37,286 nucleotides of DNA from Plasmodium malariae (Eukaryota; Apicomplexa; Aconoidasida; Haemosporida; Plasmodiidae). A program made the translations under genes and the position numbers. Shown here piece by piece: positions 24,609-36,111 of the stretch (position 1 is the first letter of the stretch; each line of letters starts with the position of its first letter). Below the pieces are notes generated by a model that was given only the letters and a program-made list of their open reading frames with translations, was not told where the DNA came from and made no database searches. Where the stretch lies: assembly GCF_900090045.1 (NCBI RefSeq), contig NW_021638325.1, positions 1-37,286 on the forward strand, given 5' to 3'.

Positions 24609-27268
24609 TATATAAAATTTATATGTTGTAGTATGTTCAATTAAAAAAAAATCATATTCATGTAATATACATTTAATAATGACACTACATCTATTTTTTT
24701 AATTTTTTATTATTGTGTTCTCATAAAAAAATTATGTAACAAAAATATCAATAATACATTTTATAAAACAGAAAGAAAAAAATAAATGTTATAAATTATT
24801 TTAAAATTTATATTTTAATTTTATTCTCTAAAATCTAATTTAATTAAAATAATTATAATTTATTTTAATTCATACATATTTAGAATATACAATTTTGTTA
24901 CTTAGAATAATAAATGAATAAATGTTATTATTAATACTTTTCAAAAAAAATATTTTTTTTTTTTTGCTATTTGTAAATATTGAATTTATCTACAGTATAG
25001 AATATAGAGAATATAAATATAATCTATTCTTATAATTATTGATACATTAATTACTGATGTTACCAAATTTACTATTTTACTATATATATTATTATAATTC
25101 CATAAGCATCATATATTCCAAAAATTGGATATATTTGATATAAAATAACTGTTCGAACAATATTATAATAGTAAGAATAAATTAAAAGAGTAATAATTTG
25201 TAAAAAGGTTTCATTCAATGTTTGATACATACTTTAGTTACTCTTTAAACACATACGTTCTTTTATATATTATAACATATTTAAAAAAATTAACAAAGTC
25301 CTACATAACATATCAACATTTTACATTTTAAAGGTAAACAGAGGATTATTTTTTATTCGAGTACTGCAATTTTTTAAAATTCTATTTATTAACTTCATTT
25401 TATATCATAATTCTTTATGTTATTTTTTAGCTTCATTTATATAATATATTTTGTTTTCTTAAATATATATATTTAGAAGAAATATTAATATAGCAAAAAC
25501 AAAAAAAAAAAAAAATGAAAATTGTTTTGTAAAATTTATTAGAATTTGATCAAATTTTTATGTGCATCCTTCCAAATATTAATACCTATTCTTCTATTTG
25601 CAACTATATTTATGCAATAAAAATCAAATACTTTGTATTCTTTATGATTTAATATATATTTAAAAAGCACATGCCTTGTGATTAAAAAACAAATATTAAT
25701 CTTAATTGGACGGTTCAAATGTAAATTAAAAATTAGTATTTTTAAAAAATATAAAACTTAATCACTTGTAAGGCACTTAAATAAAACCTATTAAAAAATA
25801 GTATAATTTATAATTAATAATTTCATAAGCATTATAGTTAATACTTAAAGTAAAATACATAAGAAATTATATTTTTTATAAAAGCAATATAACATTTATA
25901 TGAGTTGACTTATACATATATGCTGATTAACTTTTATTTAATATTATATAATTAAAATAAAGATGAAAAAAAAAATTTCGAAAAATTTTAAAGATATTAA
26001 TAAAAACTCTTTACACTTATAGAAGTATTTAATGTCATATTACTACTCTGGAAAACTTATCTAGACAAATGAAAAGTAACACAAATGCATAATTTTTATT
26101 CATATGTACTCCTGTTATGGAAAAATATATATTTAACATTAAAAGTTAAATATCTATTATTTAATTGTTAAATGAATTTCATTGAAAATATATTATTAAC
26201 ATTTATTATGCATTAATCCTTTAAGACTTAACCAAAACAGTCATTTTTTTATTGTCATAATATAACGCCAAATTAACACAGATACAACAATATAATCTCT
26301 TAATGTATTTCGAAAAAAAAATATATTATTTCTTTTTTATCCACATTTTTTTTTTTATAGAAATTTAGATAATTTTTATGAGATTTAATTCTAACAATTA
26401 ATTAAATTCAAAAATAATACGAAAAAAGTATCATAATTCAATTTATTATAAAGCATTATAAATTTTTAAATTAATAAAGTACTATTAATAATTAGTTCTT
26501 AAAATCAAAATAATATTAGTGTACTTTGACAATATCATAAATAGGATAAATATATAAAAATTTAATAAAAGCATTCTTATATTAAGTTTTAAAATATATA
26601 TTTCTCAAGTTCTTTTACATAAATTATCTATTATATGTATATTTAAATAAGAAATACATGCTAATTAAATAAAACACAAACTTTTAGTTTTATTAAATGA
26701 AGAGTAAATTGAAACATCTAAATGGAAACTAATACACAATATGTTACTTTGAAAAATTTTTAATATACTTAAATTCTTAAAATAGAAAAAAGAAAATATA
26801 TGATTGTTATATATTTAAACTACCTCGCTGGCTCCATTAACATATTGAATGTTACTATATATATTAAATTTAATGAATACATAATTCTTATTATAAAAAT
26901 TTAGATTAAACATATATACACATATTTTCTTCCTATAAAGAATTCATATTTCTATGAATACTAAGAAATATCAACTTCTCAGTTTTATTAAACACAATAT
27001 TACATACATATATATAATGTTAAGTCAGGTTAATAAATTCAAAATATTACATCACAATAGGAAAAAAAATATAAAAACATCTACTTTTATAAATATTTAG
27101 TACATATATTTTTATCCTTATTTATAAATATATATGCGTATATTATATCATTACCTAGATAAAATCTACATGTATCTAATAAGAAAATATTTGAAAACAT
27201 TATATTATACAAAATATTATATACTTTTTTTATTTGCAAGATAAACATTTTCCCTTACAGCAATATTT
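24609..27268. other. Intergenic: 5' flank of fam-m C, otherwise no gene seen
   Basis: AT-rich DNA. The tagaatatagagaata string near 24996 recalls the flanks of genes B and E, so the first few hundred bases belong to the shared fam 5' flank. Poly(A) runs occur (for example about 25500-25514). No coding frame or RNA gene is supported. Confidence 0.6.
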
Positions 27269-28051
27269 TTACACATATGCTTTAACTAAATTTCCTTTTA
27301 CTACAAATTCGTATAAGAAGAGTTTAACCAATACATGAATAACCATAGAAATACCTAATATAACTAGGAATAACGAAAAAAATGTAAATTTATCATAGAT
27401 TTCTATGAATAAAAGTAATAAAATTCTTATTATCAAAAGATTTACTGGTGCAAAAAATGTTAAAAAGGTTCTTCTACAAACTACATATATTAAAATTTTT
27501 TTCCAAGTAGAACAGCTACATTTTCGTATTATATATAAAGGAATAAATTCCTTATGGAGTGATTTTTTAAAAAATATTCTACTTCTGAAAAGATTTATAT
27601 ATGACAGAAGGGTACTTCTTGACTAAATCTTTTTGATTCAGCACTTGAATTATATTTATTTGACGATTAACTTTTCCTGTTATACTCTCATTCTCAATTA
27701 ACGTATTAATTTCTTTAATGATCCTATCTCTCTTTTTTTAACATTTTTTAAAGCCACGATTTTGGTTTCGATAGAATTTTCTAGTAATAATATAGTTGTT
27801 CTTGAATTGAATGTTTCATCTTCACTGTTTTTATTATCTAAATGTTAATTACATATAGTTTACAAATAAAAGAATATATTTTTAATATTCATAATTTGAT
27901 AAATTTATTTAAGCATTAAATAGAACTTTTTTGTTATCATATATACATAATATGAGTTAAAATAGAAAGAGAATTTTATTCAATTCTATAATACTGCATC
28001 GTTGTAATAATAACATATCCAAATAAAAAGCATATATAAAGGAGTTTTAAA
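27269..28051 (-). pseudogene. Decayed exported-protein gene (fam-like exon 1, two-membrane-segment C-terminus)
   Basis: On the minus strand an exon 1 remnant (about 28051-27995) ends IWICYYYNDA followed by GTATTA. This resembles the fam exon 1 end (TWLCHFINDM then GTATGA), but the start codon is gone. After an intron-like gap, an acceptor CATTTAG (27839-27838) leads into three overlapping frames. The first is about 27837-27700 (DNKNSEDETFNSRTTILLLE). The second is about 27720-27570 (RDRIIKEINTLIENESITGK, ending KSFQK then stop). The third is about 27606-27269, with a basic start, a first hydrophobic stretch, then FFSLFLVILGISMVIHVLVK. Two frameshifts separate them, with coding-like composition throughout. 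It is neither fam-l nor fam-m by sequence. It is probably a dead member of another Plasmodium exported-protein family, not identified. The opposite-strand frame at 27405-27626 is a shadow of it. Confidence 0.6.
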
Positions 28052-29193
28052 TTATATATTTAATTTTTCTTTTCGAGGTCGTATAGTTTAATTTTATAAT
28101 ATTTATATTTCTGTGTACAAAAGTCTATATTACTACAAGATATTCTTAGAAAAATAGAACTAATGTAGTTCATATTTTACATTATTATACGTTTTAAAAA
28201 AATACTATGATGTATAATAAAATACATATATTAGGTTCCTCAAAAAAAAAGTTAATTTTAAAAATGTTTTAGTAAATACGTTCAATAAAACTATTTAAAC
28301 AAGTGCAACATAAAATAGTTGGAGAACTAATTTATTAATGAATTCCCATATATATATAAATTATATATAACAGAACAATTCTAAAATCTTGTTGTATATA
28401 TTTTCCATTACGAAAATAAAATAAAAAGGATCTTTTAGTGAATAAATATTTTATTTTACAATTAGAATAGAAAAATTAGTTTCTGTGAAAACAGATACAT
28501 TAGCATAAATTAGGAGTAATAGTTATTAATTTTTTTCTAAGCTTCCTGATAATAAGATTGGCTATTTTACATATTATACCATAAAAACATAATTTAAAAG
28601 TTGAAAAACTTTACTTATAGTGTATCTTATAATGTTCGTACAATAAAAAAAATAAAAAAAAAGAAAAAAAATGTTTTAATTACAATTTATAATCTAACAC
28701 TCGCCATATACCTACAGCATGTAAATATTCATATACAAATAATTTTAATCACATTTTAGCAATTAATTTACCTACAAATTTAATCTTTTAAAATTTACCA
28801 TTTACATTAACTCATTTATATATATGTACTTATTATTATGAACGGAATACAATAAATTTTATATAATTTATAATAATGCATTTTATTTATTATAACCAGA
28901 AAAAAACTAAGCAGATTTAGTGCATAGGTAATTTATTTTCCATTTTGTTTTTTTTTCATAAGAAAAATTATCATATTTATTACATATTATAAGAATAATA
29001 ATATTTAAAAAAAAGAGTACTATAGTAAGAGGAACTGCAGTAAAAATAAATTTTTAGTAAGATAATTAAAAATAAATTATAAAAATAAAATTAATTTTTT
29101 AAAAATAATTAATAATGAATATAATGAAACTTTAAATTGTTTTTTTTCCTATATAATATATATTACTTATAGTATTACACAAAAATAAGATAA
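28052..29193. other. Intergenic, no gene seen
   Basis: AT-rich sequence upstream of the decayed exported-protein gene. No protein-like frame, repeat array or RNA signature was seen. Confidence 0.6.
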
Positions 29194-29361
29194 TTATAAT
29201 TTTATTGCAAGTTTCCATATGCATATATTATATACAGAGCTATAAACATAGTTAAAAAAGATTGTGGGTTTGAATTCTTTAAATGTTTCCTTTATATCAA
29301 CGTCAAATATTTTGTTAAAATTAAAAAATTTTCTGTTTATATAATAACTATTAGGGTTCAT
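29194..29361 (-). other. Small unassigned reading frame, possible gene remnant or exon
   Basis: A 55-codon minus-strand frame starting MNPNSYYINRKFFNFNK and ending WKLAIKL. It has mixed, protein-like composition (P, D, E, T, W, C present) and stands out from the surrounding I/Y/N/K noise. The frame is open a little further upstream (VVLVIA before the Met) to an intron-like acceptor ATTATAG at about 29380, so it could be a second exon after a signal-peptide exon that I could not find. It has no recognisable family. The plus strand here is also open for about 53 codons without an ATG. It could be a chance frame. Confidence 0.3.
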
Positions 29362-31919
29362 AGCAATAACTAATACTACCTATAATTACGAATACAAAAT
29401 GTTAAAAATTATATAAACGTATTATCTTCTGTTTATTTATTTTTTTCTAACATTTCATGAAATCAATCGATATTGTAATTTTTGGAGCATTTTGTTTTTT
29501 CTAATTCGTATTATGCACTATATATTTACTAAAAATATTCACGTTTATTTAAAATAGTTAATTATGTATAATCAGAAAAATTAAAGAATCATCTATATAT
29601 AATTTCTATTTTTTTTGAAATATTTAATTAGTTCCTAAATACATGTATTCACCATAAATTAGTATTAATAAATATATATTTTATAATATATATGTATTTA
29701 ATAATTCATATATATATATTTATACCTTAATACTTGTTGACCCCTGTAAATATATTGTCACTTGTAATAAATGTTTCTTATAGATATTCCTTTTATATTA
29801 ATAAATTATTTTTATCATAATTAGAGATGTTATTAATGCTACAAAATAATGGATTATATAACTCTTTTTTTCAGTATTTTATATAAAAATAAATTAATTT
29901 AGATTATAAATATCTTCCATGAAATTATTATTTTCGTATTGTTTGATTAAGTAGCACTTCTACAATAGTACTACTATAAATTCTATTATGTATACACAAA
30001 CATATATATGATAAAATATTCTCTAAAATGGGGACCATTACAATTTATATCTACATGTATTTAATTCTACTCAAGCTTCACTCTGATATTTATTTATTCT
30101 AATTAATTTATTTTTTAAAAAAATTTTGAATCCTTTTATTTACAAATAAGTTAACATTTATTTGATATTCTGTCTACATAAAAAAAAAAATATTTTAAAT
30201 CATTTTACATAAGTATATTATATGCAGAGAAGAATATATTTAATAAAATTCATTAGCATTTAAAAAAAAAAAAAAAATACATATAACTTTTTTTTTATTA
30301 TAATTCTTATTATCAATTTCTTCATTTCATCATATAGAATTGTTCGTATGCATTATTTCATATTCTATATCTCTTTAGTGTATTTTTGCAAACAATATAT
30401 ATACTTATATTATTTCATTAACAAAAAATAACATTTTAATTGTATATTAATGGGATAAATGAAAATATATTAATATTATAATTTTAATTTGAACCTATAA
30501 TGATACAATTTTAATAATTTAAATTTATTCATGAACACTACTAGGAAAATATTCATATTCAAAATCATATACATTATATTTATTTAATTAAACACTGTAT
30601 AAAAAATATAGTAATTTTTATATACAACTAATTTAAACCTATGTAACCAGTAAAAAATATTGCATAAATATGAATTGTCTAAAAAAAAATAATACCCTTT
30701 TTTAATTTCATATTTTTTAAAAAATGAGTTTTATAAATGTGATGTTTATTGTCATTTTAAAAATATATATTCGTATACATCTATATATAATATTAACTCT
30801 TATATATACTCTTACTCATTAAAAATATAAAAAAAAATATAAAAATAAGTACACATTATTACATTTTAATACAAAAAATATGTATTTTTTAATATTATTA
30901 ATGATATTTCAGTTTCTTACAGACATATGCTTCTATTTATATATTTGGAATTATAAAAACTATAAATGAACAATTTATTTGTACCATATATTAATTTTAA
31001 TTAATTTATTTAATATTTTAATAATGTGAAGAATAAAAAAATATATACAATTTATTTATAAATTTTCATTATAATGTATATTAAATTAGTCTTACCAAAA
31101 TGTAATTAACATCAAAATTAAGTTTAATAATAAATAACTATAAATCTTTATTTTAATTGTAGAGATAACGAATCTATAATTTGGCAAAGTTTTATAAATA
31201 ATAGATATTTAATAAGGATATATGTTTTTCATATATATATATACAAATGTATATTATCCAAAAAATATATAAGTTCATTAAAATGGTATTTAGAGTTATA
31301 ATTTCTTATAACATATTTCTCATAAAAAATATTTTATAGAATGAATATTAAGATTTCATTTTAATAAAAAAAATATATATATATTATATCAATATAACAA
31401 ATATTTTCTTTTTCTTTCATTAAATACGAAAATTTACACGTTTATTGCTAATTTAAAACTAATAGCCCATGTTCTTAATAACGTGAATAACTAACAATAT
31501 TAGACTATTATAATATCTATAATAGTAAGCAGAATATTTTATTTAAAATACAAATTATTAAAATAATTCTGTAAAATTATATGAATTCCTTGATTATATA
31601 TTAATTTCAATGCACAAATATATTTTTTTTTGTAGAAATATATTTAAATATAAAATGTACAAATGATAAGATAAATATATTTAAGTTGAAAAAATACATT
31701 ATAATATAAACTGAAAAGTATTAAAGCATTCAAATTTATTAAAAAATTGAAGACTCAATTTAATGTTGTCTATAGAGAAGACAACGTATATATATGCGTA
31801 TATAAAAAATTTAAGTAATTATATTTTTATTTACTAGGTTAATCATTTATGCTATTACAGATATTACTTCGTGTTAAAGAATTACCACAAAAAAAAAAGC
31901 ACATATCATGGTGTTCATT
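29362..31919. other. Intergenic, 3' flank of fam-m pseudogene D, no gene seen
   Basis: AT-rich DNA with an A15 run near 30263. The last 180 bp contains two adjacent perfect hairpins (31744-31785, separate entry). No coding frame found. Confidence 0.6.
31744..31785. other. Tandem small hairpins in the 3' flank of pseudogene D
   Basis: Two inverted repeats lie almost side by side: AAATTGA at 31744-31750 with TCAATTT at 31755-31761 (4-nt loop), and GTTGTCT at 31765-31771 with AGACAAC at 31779-31785 (7-nt loop). They lie about 135-175 bp beyond the stop codon of the fam-m pseudogene. They could be a 3' end or RNA structure signal; chance cannot be ruled out in such AT-rich DNA, though the second stem is not AT-only. 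Confidence 0.4.
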
Positions 31920-32905
31920 TTACCTTTTCCTAAACTTAATTTTTTCAATTTTTTTTACTTTTTTATTGTAGTAAATAAGACCGGACATAAATGTAATACC
32001 TAATATAATAAAAGGTACGAAATATATTATAAAACCAAATAAATTACACGATACATGGATTTCCGATTTCCATTTGCTATTTTTCCATATTGACAATTCG
32101 AAAGATGGTCTTAATATTTCAGACCAATGATTCCGTAAAATATAATTCAATTTTCCTCTTAACGAAGTCCAAAAATCACTATCATATGTATTCAATAACG
32201 CGCTCAAGCAATTTATAAAACCATAACCCACGAATAAATATAATATAAGTGATATCAATAATAACAGAAACAATAATATAGGTAGGGATAGTCATATCCC
32301 ATATTTTTTACTCATTATTTTTTTATACAATTTATCACTAATTATCCTGTTGTTTTTAATAAAATTCACATAATCAAGTTCTTTAAATATATTTTTTTCT
32401 AAATGGAATATTTTTTTGTTTTAAAAATACACAAAGTATTTTTCTTATCTTCTCTATGACTTCCTGCTTTATTTAATGAACTTTCTTTCAATTGTTTCTT
32501 CCTTCTTTTATCTCTTTTATCGTTATTACATACATTATTTTTTTCTTTCTTTATATTATATGGTATCTTTTTTCTTAATACAACAATACTTGAATCCTGA
32601 TTTTTTTTATATTTCGATAGTAACCTACAATCACTTCTGCCTATTTTTCTATCAAATTTGAAGTTCTCACTCAAATATTCGTTGAACATACTCCGAAAAT
32701 ATAATGTAAATATTTGTTATTTAATGAAAAAAAATTTCCTCCTACAATAAATTATTAATAAAAATAAAACACTAAAAATATTAATAAATCAAATATTTTC
32801 AAAATAATATTATTGTACCTTATCATTCTCAAAACAGTGTATCCATGATAAAAGTATAAACGCAGAAATTTTAATAATTAAAAGTAACCTAATTTTTTGT
32901 TCCAG
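31920..32905 (-). pseudogene. fam-m pseudogene (gene D)
   Basis: The fam-m build is plain: exon 1 (32905-32819, 29 codons), intron with a GTACAA donor (32818 to about 32693), exon 2 with RLLSK at the usual export-motif position, the fam-m block around LEKNIFKELDYVNFIKNN, two hydrophobic segments and the basic tail KKVKKIEKIKFRKR. Four separate lesions are visible. The start codon is CTG (32905-32903) where the others have ATG. The expected acceptor AG before exon 2 is GG (about 32693-32694); the next AG would shift the frame. A one-base loss near 32403 puts the first half of exon 2 out of frame with the second. An in-frame TGA lies at 32294-32292, just before the first membrane segment. The gene therefore cannot make a full-length fam-m protein. 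It lies 2.3 kb downstream of fam-l gene E. Confidence 0.9.
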
Positions 32906-35227
32906 GATATATTTCCTTAATAGTGTAATATATTCAGTAAAGACCAAATTAACAATAATAAAATATTTATAAATGTTAAAGCTCACTATAATTTTTTATT
33001 TATTTTTTTTTATTATTATTTGTTTTTTTTTTTCTAGTATAGAATCAATAAAATCTATACACTTATAATACTCTTTACAGCAGATACCAAGAAAAGTAAC
33101 TTTTAAGACATATTATAAAATTATTGTATTAATTTATTTTATAAAACTAATATCATTTAAATAGAATAATTTTCATTGTTTAATGAATATACAGAATATA
33201 CACATTATTTAGTATAACAGTAAAATAATATTTTTATTAATAGTTTTTAAAAATTAAAAAACATATATTCTTAATATTTGTAAATATTGAGTAATGCTGG
33301 AATATAGAATATATACTTTGAAAAATGTATACACTATGTATAGAATACATATAATATTTTGTAATATATTAAGGAAATTAACTAATATCAACGATGTATT
33401 TATATTAATAATGGTAATAATATAAATATTATTTTTTGGAAAAACCGTTAATATATAATGAAATGTTAATTATTAAAATAATATAATAATAGTAATGATA
33501 AATGTAAAACGTAAAAATTTGTACAGAATTTCGTCAAATGTTTATTATAATATTTTCGTTATAAAATGGAATATAATATATTTAATAATTCAAATTTATA
33601 TAATACATCAAAATCTATAAAGCAATCCATATTTTTTAGTGTAATTAGGTTTTAATTTTTTATTTTTGTGCAATCATTTTTGATAATTATAATTTTTAAT
33701 TGAATTTAATTCATATGAATATTTTTAGGTAAAATGTTTTTAAATTCTTTTACAAAAATGTTTTTTAAATTAAGTATACTAATTTAGAAAAAAAATAAAA
33801 AAAAGAAAATAGTAATAAAATAAATAATGTAAACTGAAATTCTTCCATTAAAGTTTTTATAACAAGAATAAACCTGGTACATTAAGTTCTCTCTCAAATT
33901 ATATATTAATAAGAATTCTTATTTTTTTACTAATAATCTCATTATATTATAAATATTTATGTTATTTTAATAAAGTACTTTTAAATTAACCATTGTATAG
34001 GCGTAACAATAAAACGATTAAAGTATATATACTATTACTTATTGAAACACTACTATAATACATAAAATTAATAAAGAAGAACATACACTCACAAACAGTA
34101 CTAAAATTACAGTAATAAATACTGAATATTCCATAAGAATAAGAAAAAACCTAACTCTAAACCTAAATTTTTGTTTAAGAAATATATATTAAAAAATAAA
34201 AATTTTCTTTTTGCTATTATTTAAGAAATGTGCATTATAAACATGAAAATATTGACGATGTTTAAAAAAAACTATATGTATTATTATAAATTTTTAAAAT
34301 TATATTATCAATTAATATATTTATATCATAAAAAATAACAAAAATATATAGTTTGTTTATTAATATATTTTTATTATATTATATATTTAATTTATTTTTC
34401 CACATAAAAATATTATCATAGTTAATAAAGTAATAAAATGGAGAATATATTTAGCTTTTTATTTAATTGTAAAGTTATAGTATCGATTACGTAATAATTA
34501 TAAGTAATATATATATAATAAGAATATATTTTTTATTACATAATTATAAGTCCAATTTTACATAATTAAAAAAAAAATTAAATATATTAAAATTTTCTAC
34601 TATAATTATGTCTAATAATATAATTCTCTTAAATATTTTATAGAAAAAATAAAATTTTTTTCTTTCGTAGAAAAAAAATATATATATACACATCAGTGTA
34701 AAACAATATCTCAATTTTTTTCATTTGATATAAAATAAGACACATTTATTTCTAATTTATATCTAATAATAAATTTTCCGAAAAAGTGAAAATATATTCA
34801 TTTTTGACAAGAACAAGTGAAAAAATAAAAAGTACTATTTTATATAATTCATATATAAATTTCCAAAACCTTAGAATAAAACTATATGAATTCTTGTGTT
34901 ATATATATTAATTTTAACATACAAATATATATTTTTTTTAAATATATTAAATACATAAATATATTTATTAGGCCACACTAATTAATTTAAATGGGATATA
35001 TTTTTGAACGTCCATACATAAAAATAATAAAACATTCAAAATTAACAAAAAATTAGAAACATATTTTTTTATTGTTCTGTATAAAAAATATCTTGTACAT
35101 ATGGGTGAATTTATAAAGCATAAGCAATTATAACTATGTTTACTACGCACAACCTTAAATGTATTACAGATATTATAATAATGATATTAAAGAGATCTTT
35201 TAAAAAAAAAAAATACTCATTATTTAT
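32906..35227. other. Intergenic between fam-m pseudogene D and fam-l gene E
   Basis: The first part is the decayed 5' flank of gene D (a tagaatata string near 33303 as in the other fam flanks). The part next to 35227 is the 3' flank of gene E, with short matches to the 3' flanks of genes A (about 35126-35144) and C (about 35055-35115). A telomere-like string occurs at 34150-34167. The open frame at 34968-35150 (minus) lies in that 3' flank and has no family features, so it is not called. Confidence 0.6.
34150..34167. repeat. Possible interstitial telomere-like remnant
   Basis: cctaactctaaacctaaa resembles two to three degraded CCCTAAA units in the same orientation as the terminal array. It is short, so it may be chance. 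Confidence 0.25.
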
Positions 35228-36111
35228 TTACTCATTCATCAACTTAAGTTTATTATATATCTCTTTATTTTTTAAGATCCTAGGTATTGTTATTATAATT
35301 AAAATTGAAAATATAACAATATCTATGGCATATAATATTGCACATGTATAAGGATCTAAACTTTCTGGAATTTTAATAATCGAATCTAAATTTTTTCTAA
35401 TTTTAACCCCTACTTTTTTCCACGAAACATAAATATCTCCTATAATGTATAATACCCCCAACATAATAAAAATTAAAAATAAAACAACTCCATATCTGTA
35501 ACGTCTAAATTTTATTTTTCCTAATGCTATGTCACAAAGTCTTCTTTTTTTTTCTAGAAAATGAGAGTAATCTTTCTGTTTAATCCATTTTTTCTCAAAA
35601 TGAAAATGTTTTCCATCAAAAATTCCATTGCTATAATCTATAACTTCGGTATAGTATTGCGCTTTATTTAATAAATTTTTATTAGATTTTTTTCTTTTAA
35701 ATTGGGCTTCCTTTTCATTAATAGTTATGTTTTTCTTTTTGTAATCTGTATTATTTAATATATTCTGTTTTAATCCCAAAATATATGAATCTTTATCATG
35801 TTTATATATTGTTAGTAATCGAAAAATTCTTGTATCTAATTTTCTATAAATATTGTAGTACTCTTCAAAAGATTTATCAAAGATAATCTAAAGGGAAAAA
35901 AAAATAAAGATAAAAAATATTTGTTATTTAAATGATAAATTATTAATTCTATGGAACCTTATTAATAAAAATAAAACACGTAAAGTATGAATAATGCAAA
36001 TATACTTAAATGATAATATCATACCATATAACTCTTTAAATGACATATCCAAAATAAAAAGATGAAAACAAATATTTTAATAAATATGATTTGTTTAATT
36101 TTATGTTCCAT
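35228..36111 (-). CDS. fam-l protein (gene E), two exons, intact
   Basis: Exon 1 is 36111-36025 (29 codons, MEHKIKQ), the intron is 36024-35888 (137 nt, GTATGA donor, CCTTTAG acceptor), and exon 2 is 35887-35228, giving 248 residues. The in-frame TTG at 35779 is not the start; the frame runs open to the acceptor. Exon 1 codes a strongly hydrophobic signal-like stretch (FIKIFVFIFLFWIC). At residues 52-56 the motif is RLLTI, so the fifth PEXEL position is not acidic. KAQYYTEVIDY and GKHFHFEKKWIKQKDYSHFLE are shared almost unchanged with gene B. Membrane segments are at about 162-180 and 209-230, and the tail is PRILKNKEIYNKLKLMNE as in gene A. Probably exported; function unknown. It lies upstream of fam-m pseudogene D on the same strand. 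Confidence 0.9.

Noticed and set aside
27405..27626. Plus-strand 73-codon frame
   Set aside because: The opposite strand carries a better protein-like frame with a hydrophobic C-terminus and matching exon 1 remnant; this is its shadow.
34968..35150. Minus-strand 60-codon frame after fam-l gene E, and the overlapping plus-strand frame at 35136-35351
   Set aside because: The first lies in a 3' flank and the second overlaps the gene E coding exon antisense; neither has family features.
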